Assembly (NCBI GenBank): GCA_030149295.1
Contig: JASBRV010000041.1
Span: forward strand, 62,001-126,000
Reading direction: 5' to 3'
Length of the DNA: 64,000 nucleotides
DNA from: Bacteriovoracales bacterium
GTDB taxonomy: Bacteria > Bdellovibrionota > Bacteriovoracia > Bacteriovoracales > Bacteriovoracaceae
The position numbers and the translations under genes are program-made. Below, one piece after another: positions 16,842 to 25,446 of this stretch. The notes beneath the pieces were generated by a model. It made no database searches. It was not told the DNA's origin and saw only the letters and a list, made by a program, of their open reading frames with translations. Every line of letters starts with the position of its first letter. Within the stretch, counting starts at the first letter, position 1.

Positions 16842-17939
16842 ATGGAAGTCATCATCGCAAACTCCATTGATCAATTCAAACCGCATGAATGGGACGCCCT
16901 CAATGAGGAGAAAAACCCTTTCGTTTCGTGGAATTTCTTCAAGGCCCTTGAGGTGGGAAATTGTGTAGGAAAACATAGCGGCTGGATCCCCCAATACTTT
17001 GGGGTGATAAAAAATCAAGAGCTCACGGCGGCCCTTCCTCTTTATGTGAAAACTGACAGTTATGGAGAATTCATCTTTGACTGGCAGTGGGCACAGGCCT
17101 ATGCCCGCTATGGTCTTCCCTATTACCCCAAGCTGACGAGTGCCATTCCCTATAGCCCTATCAGCGCCCCAAAACTTTTAGGCTCGCTTGAAGATCACCG
17201 CCTCTTTCTTTTGCCAAAGCTTCGTGAATTTTATCAAAAACATGACTTTTCAGGTCTTCACTTTCTCTTCACCCGTGAGGAAGAAAAAGAATTACTCAAT
17301 GAAATAGACTGCCAGGAAAGAGACTCCATTCAGTACCATTGGCACAGAGGAAGATGCGAAAGCTTTGAGGATTTTTTAAGATCCCATAAAAAGAGTCGTA
17401 GAAAGTCTATAAAAAGAGAAAGAAGAGAAATTCAAGAAAGCGGCCTTGAGATTTGTACTCTCTCAGGAAAAGATATCTCTAAAGCTGACATCGAATTCTT
17501 CTATCAATGCTACCTGACAACCATTGATAAGAAATGGTCTCAAGCCTACCTGTCCTTGGATTTTTTTGATTATCTCATCACAAATTCTCCTGATTCGGTG
17601 AGCTTATTTTTGGTAAAAAGAGAGGATAAGCCTATCGCGAGCGCTCTTTACCTCCACTCTAAAACTACACTTTTCGGCCGTTACTGGGGCGCTATGGAAG
17701 AGGTTAATTTTCTTCACTTTGAATTGTGCATTTATCGCGGCATTGAGCTTTGTTTAGAAAAAGGCTTAAAGATCTTTGAAGCCGGAGCTCAAGGAGAACA
17801 CAAGCGCATGCGCGGCTTCAAACCTATTTTCACAAAAAGCTTCCATCATTTAAAGCACCCCGACTTTTTTAAGGCGGTGACCGATTTTTTAAAAGAAGAA
17901 AGTTTGGCGCTCAGGGATGCTTTTGCTAAAGAGTTTTAA
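16842..17939 (+). CDS. FemAB/GNAT-like acyltransferase (COG3146, DUF482)
   Basis: 365 residues. Typical family blocks are N-P-F-V-S-W-N-F-F-K-A-L-E near the N-terminus, WQWAQAYARYGLPYYPKL, the basic stretch RSHKKSRRKSIKRERREI (about residues 182-199), RYWGAMEEVNFLHFELCIY, and EAGAQGEHKRMRGF. COG3146 proteins have two GNAT-like lobes like FemX aminoacyltransferases, but their substrate is not settled. Cytoplasmic. It is the last gene of the cmoA cluster; its stop abuts the stop of the convergent S51 gene with no spacer. Confidence 0.8.
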   Translation: MEVIIANSIDQFKPHEWDALNEEKNPFVSWNFFKALEVGNCVGKHSGWIPQYFGVIKNQELTAALPLYVKTDSYGEFIFDWQWAQAYARYGLPYYPKLTSAIPYSPISAPKLLGSLEDHRLFLLPKLREFYQKHDFSGLHFLFTREEEKELLNEIDCQERDSIQYHWHRGRCESFEDFLRSHKKSRRKSIKRERREIQESGLEICTLSGKDISKADIEFFYQCYLTTIDKKWSQAYLSLDFFDYLITNSPDSVSLFLVKREDKPIASALYLHSKTTLFGRYWGAMEEVNFLHFELCIYRGIELCLEKGLKIFEAGAQGEHKRMRGFKPIFTKSFHHLKHPDFFKAVTDFLKEESLALRDAFAKEF

Positions 17940-18605
17940 CTAAGAATTAAGAAGGGTTTTAACCCCTTGGTGAAAACTCCACCCTCGGCCAACAATCAAT
18001 AAGGACTCATTATTTTTAACAAGACCACATCCATCGGGAAGAGCAAAAATAGGATTTTTTGTAAGCTTCGACTGGCGTCTTAATTCGGTGTCATAGCGAA
18101 TAGAGTTCTTATAATGGGGAAAGAACTCAAAGCGTACCAAACCGAGAGAGCGTAAATTGGTGATCCCTTCTTCATTTTCGTCGCGATCAAAACTGGGATA
18201 ACCCGCCGTCTTTATATTCGGGGTCATCAAAATACCCCCTGCACTTAGGCCAGAGAGAACTCCACCTGAAAGTACAAATTCTTTAAGAAAACCTAAAAGT
18301 CCTCGCTTTCGAAGGGAATAGAGAAAGTAATAAGTGTTTCCGCCACCGAGATGAATGAAATCACTTTGAAAGACTTCTCTTAAAAGAACATTGTCATGTG
18401 GAATATCTACGGGAAAATAGAGAAAACGAGTGATGCCATATTTTTGATAGTGCTCTACAAATTCTTGAAACTCATACTCTCCATCATAAGAGCTACTAGG
18501 AATAAACGTGAGAGTCGGATTTGAGGAATCGATAAGGGCCAAAGCTTCTTCATCAAGGGCCACATTCTCTTCGTCCGAGCCTCCACTATAAAAAACTAAC
18601 TTCAC
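17940..18605 (-). CDS. Peptidase S51 / dipeptidase E-like protein
   Basis: 221 residues with a glutamine-amidotransferase-like fold. The nucleophile elbow is GLSAGGILM (Ser in a strand-turn-helix), preceded by FIHLGGGNTYYFLYSL; a later FFPHYKNSI may supply the catalytic His. The family includes dipeptidase E (Asp-X dipeptides) and cyanophycinase; the short length fits the former. It starts with GTG, overlapping the stop of the upstream SelO-like gene as GTGA, so the two are translationally coupled. Confidence 0.8.
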   Translation of the reverse strand: MKLVFYSGGSDEENVALDEEALALIDSSNPTLTFIPSSSYDGEYEFQEFVEHYQKYGITRFLYFPVDIPHDNVLLREVFQSDFIHLGGGNTYYFLYSLRKRGLLGFLKEFVLSGGVLSGLSAGGILMTPNIKTAGYPSFDRDENEEGITNLRSLGLVRFEFFPHYKNSIRYDTELRRQSKLTKNPIFALPDGCGLVKNNESLLIVGRGWSFHQGVKTLLNS

Positions 18606-20473
18606 AACCCCTCTCTATACTCTCTGACAACTTGAAGGAAACCTCTCATCAGATCTGAACGGTGCCAGTTCTTGCGGTGAGCGGCTTTTTCCCCTTCAAT
18701 ATCGGTATCGGGATCAAGATTTTGGTAGTCTCTAAAATGAACGAGGAGTTTATGGAGCTTTTCGGGATTCATCCCTTTGATTTTCTCCATAAGCATATCG
18801 ACAATGGTAGTGATAGAATCACCGGTAATACGATCATACTTATTAATCACAGAAGATCTCATGGTGAGATTAAGTAAAATTTTATTCAGGGTCTTCTTTT
18901 CAAGAGACGCTGTTTTCTTAACCAGTTGCCAGTAGGCATCTTGAAATTCATCAATTTTCTTTTTGCGATAACTGGTGATTTTTAGGTCTTCTTCTGTTGC
19001 ATAGGTCGACTTAGCAATTTCCATAAACTCAGATGAGCTAATAACATCGCCACGACTAAGATAGAGTTGAGGAAGTTCTCTAAGAATATCTCGCATGCAA
19101 AAAATAGCATCCCAGTTAATACCATCATTAACGGGGTGAGGTCCCTTTACTGACTTTGCTCTTTCAAAATAGGCATAAGGTTTCATGAAGTGATCAATCA
19201 AATCGGGGGATTGAGTTAAAATCTCCTCCACTACTGAATCTTCATAACCTATCTTGCGTAAAAGATTTCTTCTTTTTGCCTGGGTGAAATAAGTCTCAAA
19301 GTCCTCACTCCACTGAGCTTTTGTAAACTCTTTTAAAGGGCGTCTTTCTTTCGTTTTCAAGAAGTCGACAATTTGAGCAAAATTTTGAACGGTGTATTTG
19401 GCCTTATTCTTTTGCTCTATGATGCTGGTAGAAAAACGGTCCGCATCATCAAAGCGGTATTCGCTATGAAAGAGACCGAATTGACGAATGGAACCATAAT
19501 CAATGATACCACCATCCATAAGGACATTATCCCCATCCCAATCCAACCAACAAAAGATATACTCATCTTCAAAACGAGCTGCGGTATGAGCAAAAACTTC
19601 ATTTTGCTTATCGAGAAAGTAATCAAGCCTCTTATGCCAGCTCTTAGGAGCGTCTTTCCAATGCCCCTCATTGATTTGGCGATTGATATAGTACTTCACC
19701 ACTAACTCAAGGGCTTCATAATTTCCTTGCTTTAAGTGATTAAACATATGACTGGGTCTTAAGAGGTTTTCATGCACTCTTACGGTGATGGCATAGCCGT
19801 CTGGGAAAGTGAGAATTCCTAACACTCTTTCCGTTTGCAATTGATTTTGATTAAGAACTTCTGAGAAAAAGAGTGTGGCCAAACCTTCATCAAGTTCTGC
19901 ATAACCACATCCATAACTGATGGAAGGATCTCCCGTTTGAAAATACTTATTTTGAATATGAGTGGCGGGACTTAAGCATGTGGCACCCGTTCCACAGCTA
20001 GAGATATCAAATGTCCCCTCTTTAGTGCTTAGCTGACCATTCCAAATACTTCGTCCATCACCAGAAGTCTTTCCCTGCTTATTGGGGTGTTGCAATTGAA
20101 GGTAGCGCGTGGCCATATAAAAGTTGGGTTTAATATCTTCTTTAGGAAATTGGATATTATTGATTTGGTCGTACTCATTAATAATCACAATCGCAAAAGT
20201 ATCAACAAAGGCCTTTTCTAGTTCTTTGGTCATTCGATCGGGATGATTCTTAGGAATGAGCCCAATCTCCCGGGCAAGATCAAAATTAAAGGCGGTTACC
20301 TTTCCCCCATGACGAGTCCGTGCTCGGTAGGCCACATAGGAGTCTTTGGTTTCCTTTTGGAAAGGATGCTTGCCATTTATTTTTTTGAATTTTGGGTACG
20401 ACTTTGGAGTACTGCGCGGAGCACTTTTTAAGGAACTTTTTGAATAGGACTGATTGGTCTTTAATCTCGTCAT
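18602..20473 (-). CDS. SelO/YdiU-like protein (putative protein adenylyltransferase, divergent)
   Basis: 623 residues from ATG 20471-20473. This start is preferred to the TTG at 20524 because a TATAAT lies at 20486-20491 (minus strand). Resemblance to SelO pseudokinases, which AMPylate proteins, is seen in S-G-D-G-R-S-I-W-N-G, FDISSCGTGATCLSPA, then DEGLATLFFSEVLNQ and RVHENLLRPSHMFNHL. These correspond in order to the SelO 'KGAGPTPYSR-GDGR', 'SEAMHALGIPT' and 'R--PSHLRVGHFE' blocks. A candidate metal/active-site segment is FCWLDWDGDNVLMDGG. Overall divergence is high, so the enzyme activity is an inference. The lysine/serine-rich N-terminus is likely disordered. Confidence 0.55.
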   Translation of the reverse strand: MTRLKTNQSYSKSSLKSAPRSTPKSYPKFKKINGKHPFQKETKDSYVAYRARTRHGGKVTAFNFDLAREIGLIPKNHPDRMTKELEKAFVDTFAIVIINEYDQINNIQFPKEDIKPNFYMATRYLQLQHPNKQGKTSGDGRSIWNGQLSTKEGTFDISSCGTGATCLSPATHIQNKYFQTGDPSISYGCGYAELDEGLATLFFSEVLNQNQLQTERVLGILTFPDGYAITVRVHENLLRPSHMFNHLKQGNYEALELVVKYYINRQINEGHWKDAPKSWHKRLDYFLDKQNEVFAHTAARFEDEYIFCWLDWDGDNVLMDGGIIDYGSIRQFGLFHSEYRFDDADRFSTSIIEQKNKAKYTVQNFAQIVDFLKTKERRPLKEFTKAQWSEDFETYFTQAKRRNLLRKIGYEDSVVEEILTQSPDLIDHFMKPYAYFERAKSVKGPHPVNDGINWDAIFCMRDILRELPQLYLSRGDVISSSEFMEIAKSTYATEEDLKITSYRKKKIDEFQDAYWQLVKKTASLEKKTLNKILLNLTMRSSVINKYDRITGDSITTIVDMLMEKIKGMNPEKLHKLLVHFRDYQNLDPDTDIEGEKAAHRKNWHRSDLMRGFLQVVREYREGL

Positions 20474-20485
20474 AAGCTCAAATTC

Positions 20486-20491
20486 ATTATA
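20486..20491 (-). promoter_or_regulatory. -10 box for the SelO-like gene
   Basis: The minus strand reads TATAAT 12 nt before the ATG at 20473, with only a weak -35 (CTTTAG at about 20509-20514). The predicted start site (about 20479) gives a very short or absent leader, as at 597. It rules out the longer ORF starting at 20524. Confidence 0.5.
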
Positions 20492-20546
20492 ACATCCTAA
20501 GACTACAGCTAAAGTCCTGAGCAAAATTTGACCAAGGAACCCTTAT

Positions 20547-21572
20547 ATGGCGTCAATGTGGGGAAGCGGAGAAACCGAGTTCTTCTATCAACTAGAGCCG
20601 ACAACTATTTTAAATCACATCGATAAGCATGGTTTTAGATCCACTGGTCGCTGCTTGCCATTGAACTCTCTTGAGAATCGAGTTTTTGAAATAGAAATAG
20701 AAAATGATCAGGCTAAAAGCCCGAGTGAAAAGTTCGTGATTGCAAAGTTCTATCGGCCCGGACGCTGGAGTCGAGAACAAATTCAGGAAGAGCATGACTT
20801 TCTCTTTGATTTACAAGAGGCTGAAGTTCCGGTCATTGCCCCTTTGAAGTTTGATGGAAAAAGCCTCTTTCAAATGGAAGAAGCCTCTATCCTTTATACC
20901 CTTTTTCCTAAAAGAGGTGGAAGAAATCCTGATGAGCTCACTGACCAGATGACCCGTGATCTCGGTCGCCTCATCGGTCGCATTCACTCGGTTGGAAGAA
21001 AGAGACCTTTTGAGCATCGCTTAGAACTCACGCCCGAAGTCTATGGTGACAAGAACCTAGAGTCTCTCTTGTCCCTACAAATCATCCCCGAAAATTTTAA
21101 AGTAGGCTATGAATCCTTGGCCAAACAATTCATCACCACCATTAAACCGCTCTTTGAAAATATCGAGCGTCAAAGAGTTCACGGTGATTGTCATTGGGGC
21201 AATCTTCTTTACACCGAAGATCAGGGCTTCTTCTTTATCGACTTTGATGACGTCGTCAAAGGCCCCGTCGTTCAAGATCTTTGGCTTATGATTCCTGGTA
21301 GAGATGAATACGCCAAAAGGCAAAGAGAACTCTTTATGGAGTCTTATGCTCTTTGGGGTGACTTCCCTATGAATCAGATAAAGCTTATCGAACCTCTCAG
21401 AGGACTTCGCTATCTTCACTTTGATAATTGGATTGCCAAGCGCTGGAGTGACCCCGCTTTTCCCCTCGCCTTCCCTCATTTTAATAGTGAGCGCTACTGG
21501 GGCGAGAAAATCAATGATCTTCGCGAACAGATTGACCTATGCCAAAACCTAAGCAACCCCTATTACTACTAA
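20547..21572 (+). CDS. srkA: Stress response kinase A (SrkA/YihE-type Ser/Thr kinase)
   Basis: 341 residues (E. coli SrkA 328). Kinase of the aminoglycoside-phosphotransferase fold, reported in E. coli to counter MazF-linked stress death. Motifs: LPLNSLENRVFEIE (nucleotide loop), VIAKFYRPGRWSREQIQEEH with the catalytic Lys, VHGDCHWGNLLY (catalytic loop Asp), and FFIDFDDVVKGPVVQDLW (metal-binding Asp). The C-terminal block EPLRGLRYLHFDNWIAKRW also matches the family. Divergent from the SelO-like gene; its TAA is embedded in a hairpin repeat. Confidence 0.92.
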   Translation: MASMWGSGETEFFYQLEPTTILNHIDKHGFRSTGRCLPLNSLENRVFEIEIENDQAKSPSEKFVIAKFYRPGRWSREQIQEEHDFLFDLQEAEVPVIAPLKFDGKSLFQMEEASILYTLFPKRGGRNPDELTDQMTRDLGRLIGRIHSVGRKRPFEHRLELTPEVYGDKNLESLLSLQIIPENFKVGYESLAKQFITTIKPLFENIERQRVHGDCHWGNLLYTEDQGFFFIDFDDVVKGPVVQDLWLMIPGRDEYAKRQRELFMESYALWGDFPMNQIKLIEPLRGLRYLHFDNWIAKRWSDPAFPLAFPHFNSERYWGEKINDLREQIDLCQNLSNPYYY

Positions 21573-21591
21573 AAGGTGCGTGATACCTTTT
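21571..21591. repeat. AAAAGGTG-family hairpin at the srkA stop
   Basis: AAAAGGT (21571-21577) pairs with ACCTTTT (21584-21590). The 23-nt segment starting 2 nt earlier is identical to the one at 52701-52723. In both places the motif CTAAAAGG supplies the stop codon TAA of the upstream gene. Symmetric A and T runs would allow terminator function in either direction. Confidence 0.65.
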
Positions 21592-21619
21592 ACGACAACT
21601 AGCAAAAATGGAGTCCCCT

Positions 21620-22018
21620 ATGAATTGCCCCAAATGTGAAAGTACAAATATTGGTCCCTTTTCTCACGAAGGAGTGGAGTTTGATTTTTGTAGTGACTGC
21701 AAAGGTATATGGTGTGATCACGGTGAACTCGCTAATTATGTAGAGACCATCGATGATCATCCAGAAAGAACAGATCTAGAAAAGGAGGGCACTCTTACAA
21801 AACTCACCTGTCCTAAATGCACCACTAAAACACTCTATGAAATGCCTTATCAAAAATCCCAAAATCTTCTTATCGACAAATGCCTAACATGTTCAGGTCT
21901 ATGGCTCGACTTCAAGGAGCTTGCCACCATTCAAAAGCTAGCGGTTAATATTGATGCCAAAGGTAAGCTAGAGCGCACCATCAAAAGAATGAAAGATAAG
22001 GGCTTTGCTCTAAAGTAG
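21620..22018 (+). CDS. Double zinc-ribbon protein (zf-TFIIB family)
   Basis: 132 residues from ATG 21620, chosen because GGAG (21610-21613) is well placed; an ATG at 21608 lies before it. Two similar zinc-ribbon units are visible: CPKCES...FCSDCKGIWCDHGEL (residues 3-38) and CPKC...DKCLTCSGLWLDFKEL (about 65-100). Each has CxxC-CxxC followed by the W-D/W-L-D...E-L signature of Pfam zf-TFIIB. A basic C-terminal tail follows. Bacterial members are of unknown function. Confidence 0.8.
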   Translation: MNCPKCESTNIGPFSHEGVEFDFCSDCKGIWCDHGELANYVETIDDHPERTDLEKEGTLTKLTCPKCTTKTLYEMPYQKSQNLLIDKCLTCSGLWLDFKELATIQKLAVNIDAKGKLERTIKRMKDKGFALK

Positions 22019-22020
22019 CA

Positions 22021-22085
22021 GGTACGTGGATACTTTGGGGACTTGATGCGTTTAATGCTTTTAGTCCCAAAAGTATGGACGTACC
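22021..22085. repeat. Long imperfect hairpin
   Basis: Two 23-nt arms (22021-22043 and 22063-22085) are complementary at 20 positions around a 19-nt loop. It lies between convergent genes, right after the zinc-ribbon stop. The left arm begins GGTACGTGGATACTTT, similar to the GGTGCGTGATACCTTT core of the AAAAGGTG repeats, so it may be a diverged, expanded relative. Confidence 0.7.
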
Positions 22086-22111
22086 TATTGTTGGGACGTA
22101 CCTATTGTTGA
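22078..22111. repeat. 17-bp tandem duplication reaching into the L,D-transpeptidase 3' end
   Basis: The unit GACGTACCTATTGTTG plus one base occurs twice in direct succession (22078-22094 and 22095-22111), differing only at the last base. It begins within the right arm of the preceding hairpin. The minus-strand stop codon (22102-22104) of the L,D-transpeptidase gene lies in the second unit. Confidence 0.75.
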
Positions 22112-23202
22112 ATATCAGAAAGAGTGACGGGAGCTTCCTGATTGTCGATATTGACGACGTAGAGGATCCCCTCAAGTTTTTCTTCATTGCGATAGCGCAC
22201 TCTAAGGCCAGCGGCTTCCATCATGGTATCGAGGAGGATTTGCTGGTCGTGATAAGTCACGCCGTCATAAGAGTTTTCACGGGAAGCAATACAACCCGCT
22301 GTCGGATAAAAGGGATACCAAGAGCTGGCCGGGTCTTCGTTGATAAGACCCGTTCCATGAATACGGAGATACTTGCGCCCAATATCTCTAGCAATGATAT
22401 TTTCGCGCCACCAGTTGTAGCGTTGTAATGAAGAGGGAAATAAAGAAAGCATTTCACTTTCATTCTCACTTGCAGGAATAAACTCCATTTTTAAACGACG
22501 ATACTGACCAAAGATAAGATTCTGATCGGCAAGTGGCATCACTGAGTTAATGAGATAGACTCCTTGAGGAGTTTCTCCATTCACTTGATGGGCAGGCAAA
22601 CCTCTATGAGACATGGCAAGTTTGGGCTGCGACCAAAGCTGTCCATCTCGCTTACGCACCCATCGTCCCCTTCTGTCTTTCATTACCATGAGACAGGGAT
22701 GTTCCCTATTTTGGCGGCAAAAAAGATACAGAGTGGGCTTCTTTCCAAGCCCTAAAAAACCCCACCTCCTTTTAGGCGTGTAGGAAAGAAGAATTTGAAT
22801 ATCTTCTTCTCTCCATACTTCTTTGACCTTAGCGAGCTCAAATTCACGTGCATAAGAGTTCACAGACTTAGGGGCTTTAAAGTCGAGAAGCTCGCCATAG
22901 GTTTCTCTTAGAGAAAGATAAGAAAGCGCCGTCTCTTTAGACCAGCTGGTTTTAGGATAATCGGCCTCACTTAAGGGTACCCCTTGAGAGTTTTTCGCTA
23001 CCATCAAACGCAAGCGATAAACATCATTAGGGAGATCATCACCAGAAATGGATTTTAAAATATCGTGGTATTCACTCTTTTGATTGATCCCATCAGCAGA
23101 GAAGATTTTATCCCAAAGCTCCATTAATTCGATGGCACTTGAACTCATAGCAGTTGCCCCATAACTTGTGGATAAAAGGAGAATTAGAATCAGCTTTTTC
23201 AT
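22102..23202 (-). CDS. L,D-transpeptidase (YkuD-like) with signal peptide
   Basis: 366 residues with a signal peptide (1-18, MKKLILILLLSTSYGATA). The YkuD catalytic core is near the C-terminus: His282 in RIHGTG and the nucleophile Cys304 in TAGCIAS, with the usual H-x-G spacing. The N-terminal 200 residues are of unrecognised type. Such enzymes form 3-3 peptidoglycan cross-links or attach proteins to peptidoglycan in the periplasm. In predatory relatives L,D-transpeptidases also remodel prey walls; that role is speculative here. The last two Gln codons lie in the tandem duplication. Confidence 0.85.
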   Translation of the reverse strand: MKKLILILLLSTSYGATAMSSSAIELMELWDKIFSADGINQKSEYHDILKSISGDDLPNDVYRLRLMVAKNSQGVPLSEADYPKTSWSKETALSYLSLRETYGELLDFKAPKSVNSYAREFELAKVKEVWREEDIQILLSYTPKRRWGFLGLGKKPTLYLFCRQNREHPCLMVMKDRRGRWVRKRDGQLWSQPKLAMSHRGLPAHQVNGETPQGVYLINSVMPLADQNLIFGQYRRLKMEFIPASENESEMLSLFPSSLQRYNWWRENIIARDIGRKYLRIHGTGLINEDPASSWYPFYPTAGCIASRENSYDGVTYHDQQILLDTMMEAAGLRVRYRNEEKLEGILYVVNIDNQEAPVTLSDIQQ

Positions 23203-23230
23203 GAAACTGACTTATTGCACAAGCGTAACC

Positions 23231-23258
23231 AAAAAAAAAGCCCGGAACGCGTCCGGGC
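23231..23258 (-). terminator. Intrinsic terminator of slyD
   Basis: GCCCGGA (23240-23246) pairs with TCCGGGC (23252-23258) around ACGCG. On the minus strand it is followed by nine Ts (23231-23239). It lies 16 nt past the slyD stop and separates it from the L,D-transpeptidase gene. Confidence 0.92.
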
Positions 23259-23274
23259 CAAAATTTACAAGGTT

Positions 23275-23760
23275 TTATCCGTGCTGATGTCCACCTGGTC
23301 CGTGAACATGACCGTGATCAAGCTCCTCTTGAGTCGCATCTCTCACTTCCTGAACTGTGACTTCAAAGTTCAGATTCATTCCCGCTAAAGGATGATTTCC
23401 ATCAACCTTCACATGGGTATCAGTTACTTCTGTAACCATAACAACGAGTGTTCCCTGAGGGGTGTCTACTTGAAATTGCATACCTACTTGGATGTCTTGG
23501 CCGTCATCAAATTGTGCCTTATCGACCATTTGAGTAAGACCTTCATCCCTTTCGCCATAGGCTTCTTCGGGCTTGATTGCGACCTTTAGGCTATCGCCTT
23601 TCTTTTTGCCAACTAAAGCTTTTTCAAGGCCAGGAATAAGCATCCCGATTCCATGAATAAACATTAGAGGTTGTCCTCCCTCAGAGGAATCAAGAGTCTT
23701 CCCACCATCATCAGTTAGTTTGTAGTCGATACCGACAACTTTTTTCTCTGCAATTTCCAT
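23275..23760 (-). CDS. slyD: FKBP-type peptidyl-prolyl isomerase SlyD
   Basis: 161 residues. FKBP domain interrupted by the IF chaperone insertion: LTDDGGKTLDSSEGGQPL, FIHGIGMLIPGLEKALVGKK, EEAYGERDEGLTQMV, then the closing strand GNHPLAGMNLNFEVTV. The tail is His-rich (HGHVHGPGGHQHG), typical of SlyD metal-binding ends. Role: cytoplasmic prolyl isomerase and chaperone; in enterobacteria it also delivers nickel. AAGGAAG precedes the ATG. Confidence 0.95.
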   Translation of the reverse strand: MEIAEKKVVGIDYKLTDDGGKTLDSSEGGQPLMFIHGIGMLIPGLEKALVGKKKGDSLKVAIKPEEAYGERDEGLTQMVDKAQFDDGQDIQVGMQFQVDTPQGTLVVMVTEVTDTHVKVDGNHPLAGMNLNFEVTVQEVRDATQEELDHGHVHGPGGHQHG

Positions 23761-23785
23761 GCGTCTTCCTTAGTTTAATGTTTTC

Positions 23786-24454
23786 TCAGGAGCTGTAACA
23801 ATCCTGAAAATTTCGTAGTTTTTCATGATCCATTGGATCTTCGCCTTGAAGGTATTGAGTAAGATAAGGCGTGCTATCAAACCCCCAAAAGAGCTCAGGC
23901 TCGGCACCTTCCCCTTCATTATGGACTAAAAATGTCGGAAGTCCAAAAATGCCCTGGGAAATGGCCTCTTTTGTATTGATTTTAAGTGCTTTTCTCAGTT
24001 CTTTTGTTCCCACTTTTTCTAACCATACCTCAGCGGGCAAGGACATTTTTTTTAACACATCTTTTACAATTTCTGTGTCACCAATGTTCTTCCCCTCTTG
24101 CCATGCAGCACAAAAAAAGTGGTCAATCATTTGAAATTGCTGATCTTTTGATTCAAGGCCAGAGCATTCTTTGAGGGAAAGTCTTAGTGCATAAAGCGAG
24201 TTAAATGGGAGCGGCTTTGGGGGTTGAAAGGGAATATTTTTGACCTGCGTAACCCTAAGAAGATCCCGCATGAGATAGTTACGCTTTGGCTCTATTTCTC
24301 CTGGTCCTTTCGTGTCCTGGGCATGAATAATATTGGCAAGCGTTACAGGAATGAACTCCCAATCCACGCTGAATCTTTCTCTATTTTCCCGTAACCAACA
24401 CCATGCAAGGTAGGAATATGGTGAGAGAAAGTCGAAGTAAAAGGAAAGTTTCAT
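23786..24454 (-). CDS. DsbA-family thioredoxin-fold isomerase (2-hydroxychromene-2-carboxylate isomerase-like)
   Basis: 222 residues, DsbA/GST-kappa fold without a signal peptide. It opens FYFDFLSPYSYLAWCWL, where the Ser of S-P-Y-S takes the place of the CxxC cysteine, as in HCCA isomerases. NIPFQPPKPLPFNSLYALRL and GIFGLPTFLV (cis-Pro) also fit. The natural substrate cannot be read from sequence; many genomes carry such proteins outside naphthalene pathways. About 25 nt upstream of slyD on the same strand, so probably co-transcribed. Confidence 0.8.
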   Translation of the reverse strand: MKLSFYFDFLSPYSYLAWCWLRENRERFSVDWEFIPVTLANIIHAQDTKGPGEIEPKRNYLMRDLLRVTQVKNIPFQPPKPLPFNSLYALRLSLKECSGLESKDQQFQMIDHFFCAAWQEGKNIGDTEIVKDVLKKMSLPAEVWLEKVGTKELRKALKINTKEAISQGIFGLPTFLVHNEGEGAEPELFWGFDSTPYLTQYLQGEDPMDHEKLRNFQDCYSS

Positions 24455-24510
24455 ACTAGAATCCTAACAAGAATCGTTTAAAATGGAAGGCACTAAAGGA
24501 ATCGGCCATA

Positions 24511-25446
24511 ATGAATTATGTTCCCCTAAGAATTAAAACAGTTAAGCCCGATATTGAGCTAACATTCGATCTTTATATTTATTATAAAGACCACTACCTT
24601 TGTTATGCAGAAAAAGGAAACTTACTCACTTCAAAGAAGTTAGAAAAGCTCATTAACCAAAATATGGCTGACTTTTTCATTCCAAAAGATCAAATTGATA
24701 ATGTCACGACTTTTCTCGATAAAGCCCTCAATGAAGCTGTCTACGGAGAAGGTTTCTCAACAGAGGAGCGCGTCGATGCTGTTAGTGAAGTCGCAGCGAA
24801 TTCTATTGAGAGAATGGGTGAAAATACTAATGAGGCCAATTACAAAGTCGCTCAACGAGCCGCCCATGGCCTACGGGCAGTGATCAAAGATAACCCCAAT
24901 GCCCTAAAGAGACTCTTTGGAAAAAAATCTGAGGAAAGTGACCATATTATCAATCACTCGATTAATGTCTGTGGTTTTGCTACCAAGCTGGCTGAACATC
25001 TCAAATTTAAAGATGATCAAATTAATAATATTGCAACAGCAGCTCTCATGCATGACATTGGCCTCACTCAAATTCCTATAGAAGACCTCCCTTTGTTTGA
25101 AAAAGACTATATGGAAATGACACCAGAAGAAAAAGTTCGCTACGGAAAGCACCCTAAAGTGTCTTTGGACCTTCTCTCTGGTAAAGATTTTATCTCAAAA
25201 GAAGTCGAAGACCTCATCATTAATCATGAAGAAGATTTGACCGGCCAAGGCCCAATGAAGAATAAAAAACTCACTCCTGCCCAGGAGTGCCTAAGTCTTT
25301 GCAATGCTTTTGATAAGAGGCTCTTTACGAAAAAGGAAAGCCCCGCTGATGCCTATAAAGTCTTTCAGCTCGACTACATTGGCCGCTACAATCTAGAACT
25401 TATCCAACGGCTTGAAACTGTCCTCAAAGAAGAAGGGTTATTATGA
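24511..25446 (+). CDS. Divergent HD-GYP-like phosphohydrolase-fold protein
   Basis: 311 residues. The N-terminal ~100 residues form a DUF3391-like or PilZ-like sensory part. The HD domain follows: HSINVCGFATKLAEHL, TAALMHDIGLTQIP (HD pair), KHPKVSLDLL, and INHEEDLTGQGPMKNKKL. In HD-GYP enzymes the last block is HHE-x-x-DGxGYP; here HHE is NHE and GYP is reduced to GQGP. c-di-GMP hydrolysis is therefore doubtful, and it may bind rather than cleave. It overlaps the small lipoprotein gene by 4 nt (ATGA). Confidence 0.75.
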   Translation: MNYVPLRIKTVKPDIELTFDLYIYYKDHYLCYAEKGNLLTSKKLEKLINQNMADFFIPKDQIDNVTTFLDKALNEAVYGEGFSTEERVDAVSEVAANSIERMGENTNEANYKVAQRAAHGLRAVIKDNPNALKRLFGKKSEESDHIINHSINVCGFATKLAEHLKFKDDQINNIATAALMHDIGLTQIPIEDLPLFEKDYMEMTPEEKVRYGKHPKVSLDLLSGKDFISKEVEDLIINHEEDLTGQGPMKNKKLTPAQECLSLCNAFDKRLFTKKESPADAYKVFQLDYIGRYNLELIQRLETVLKEEGLL

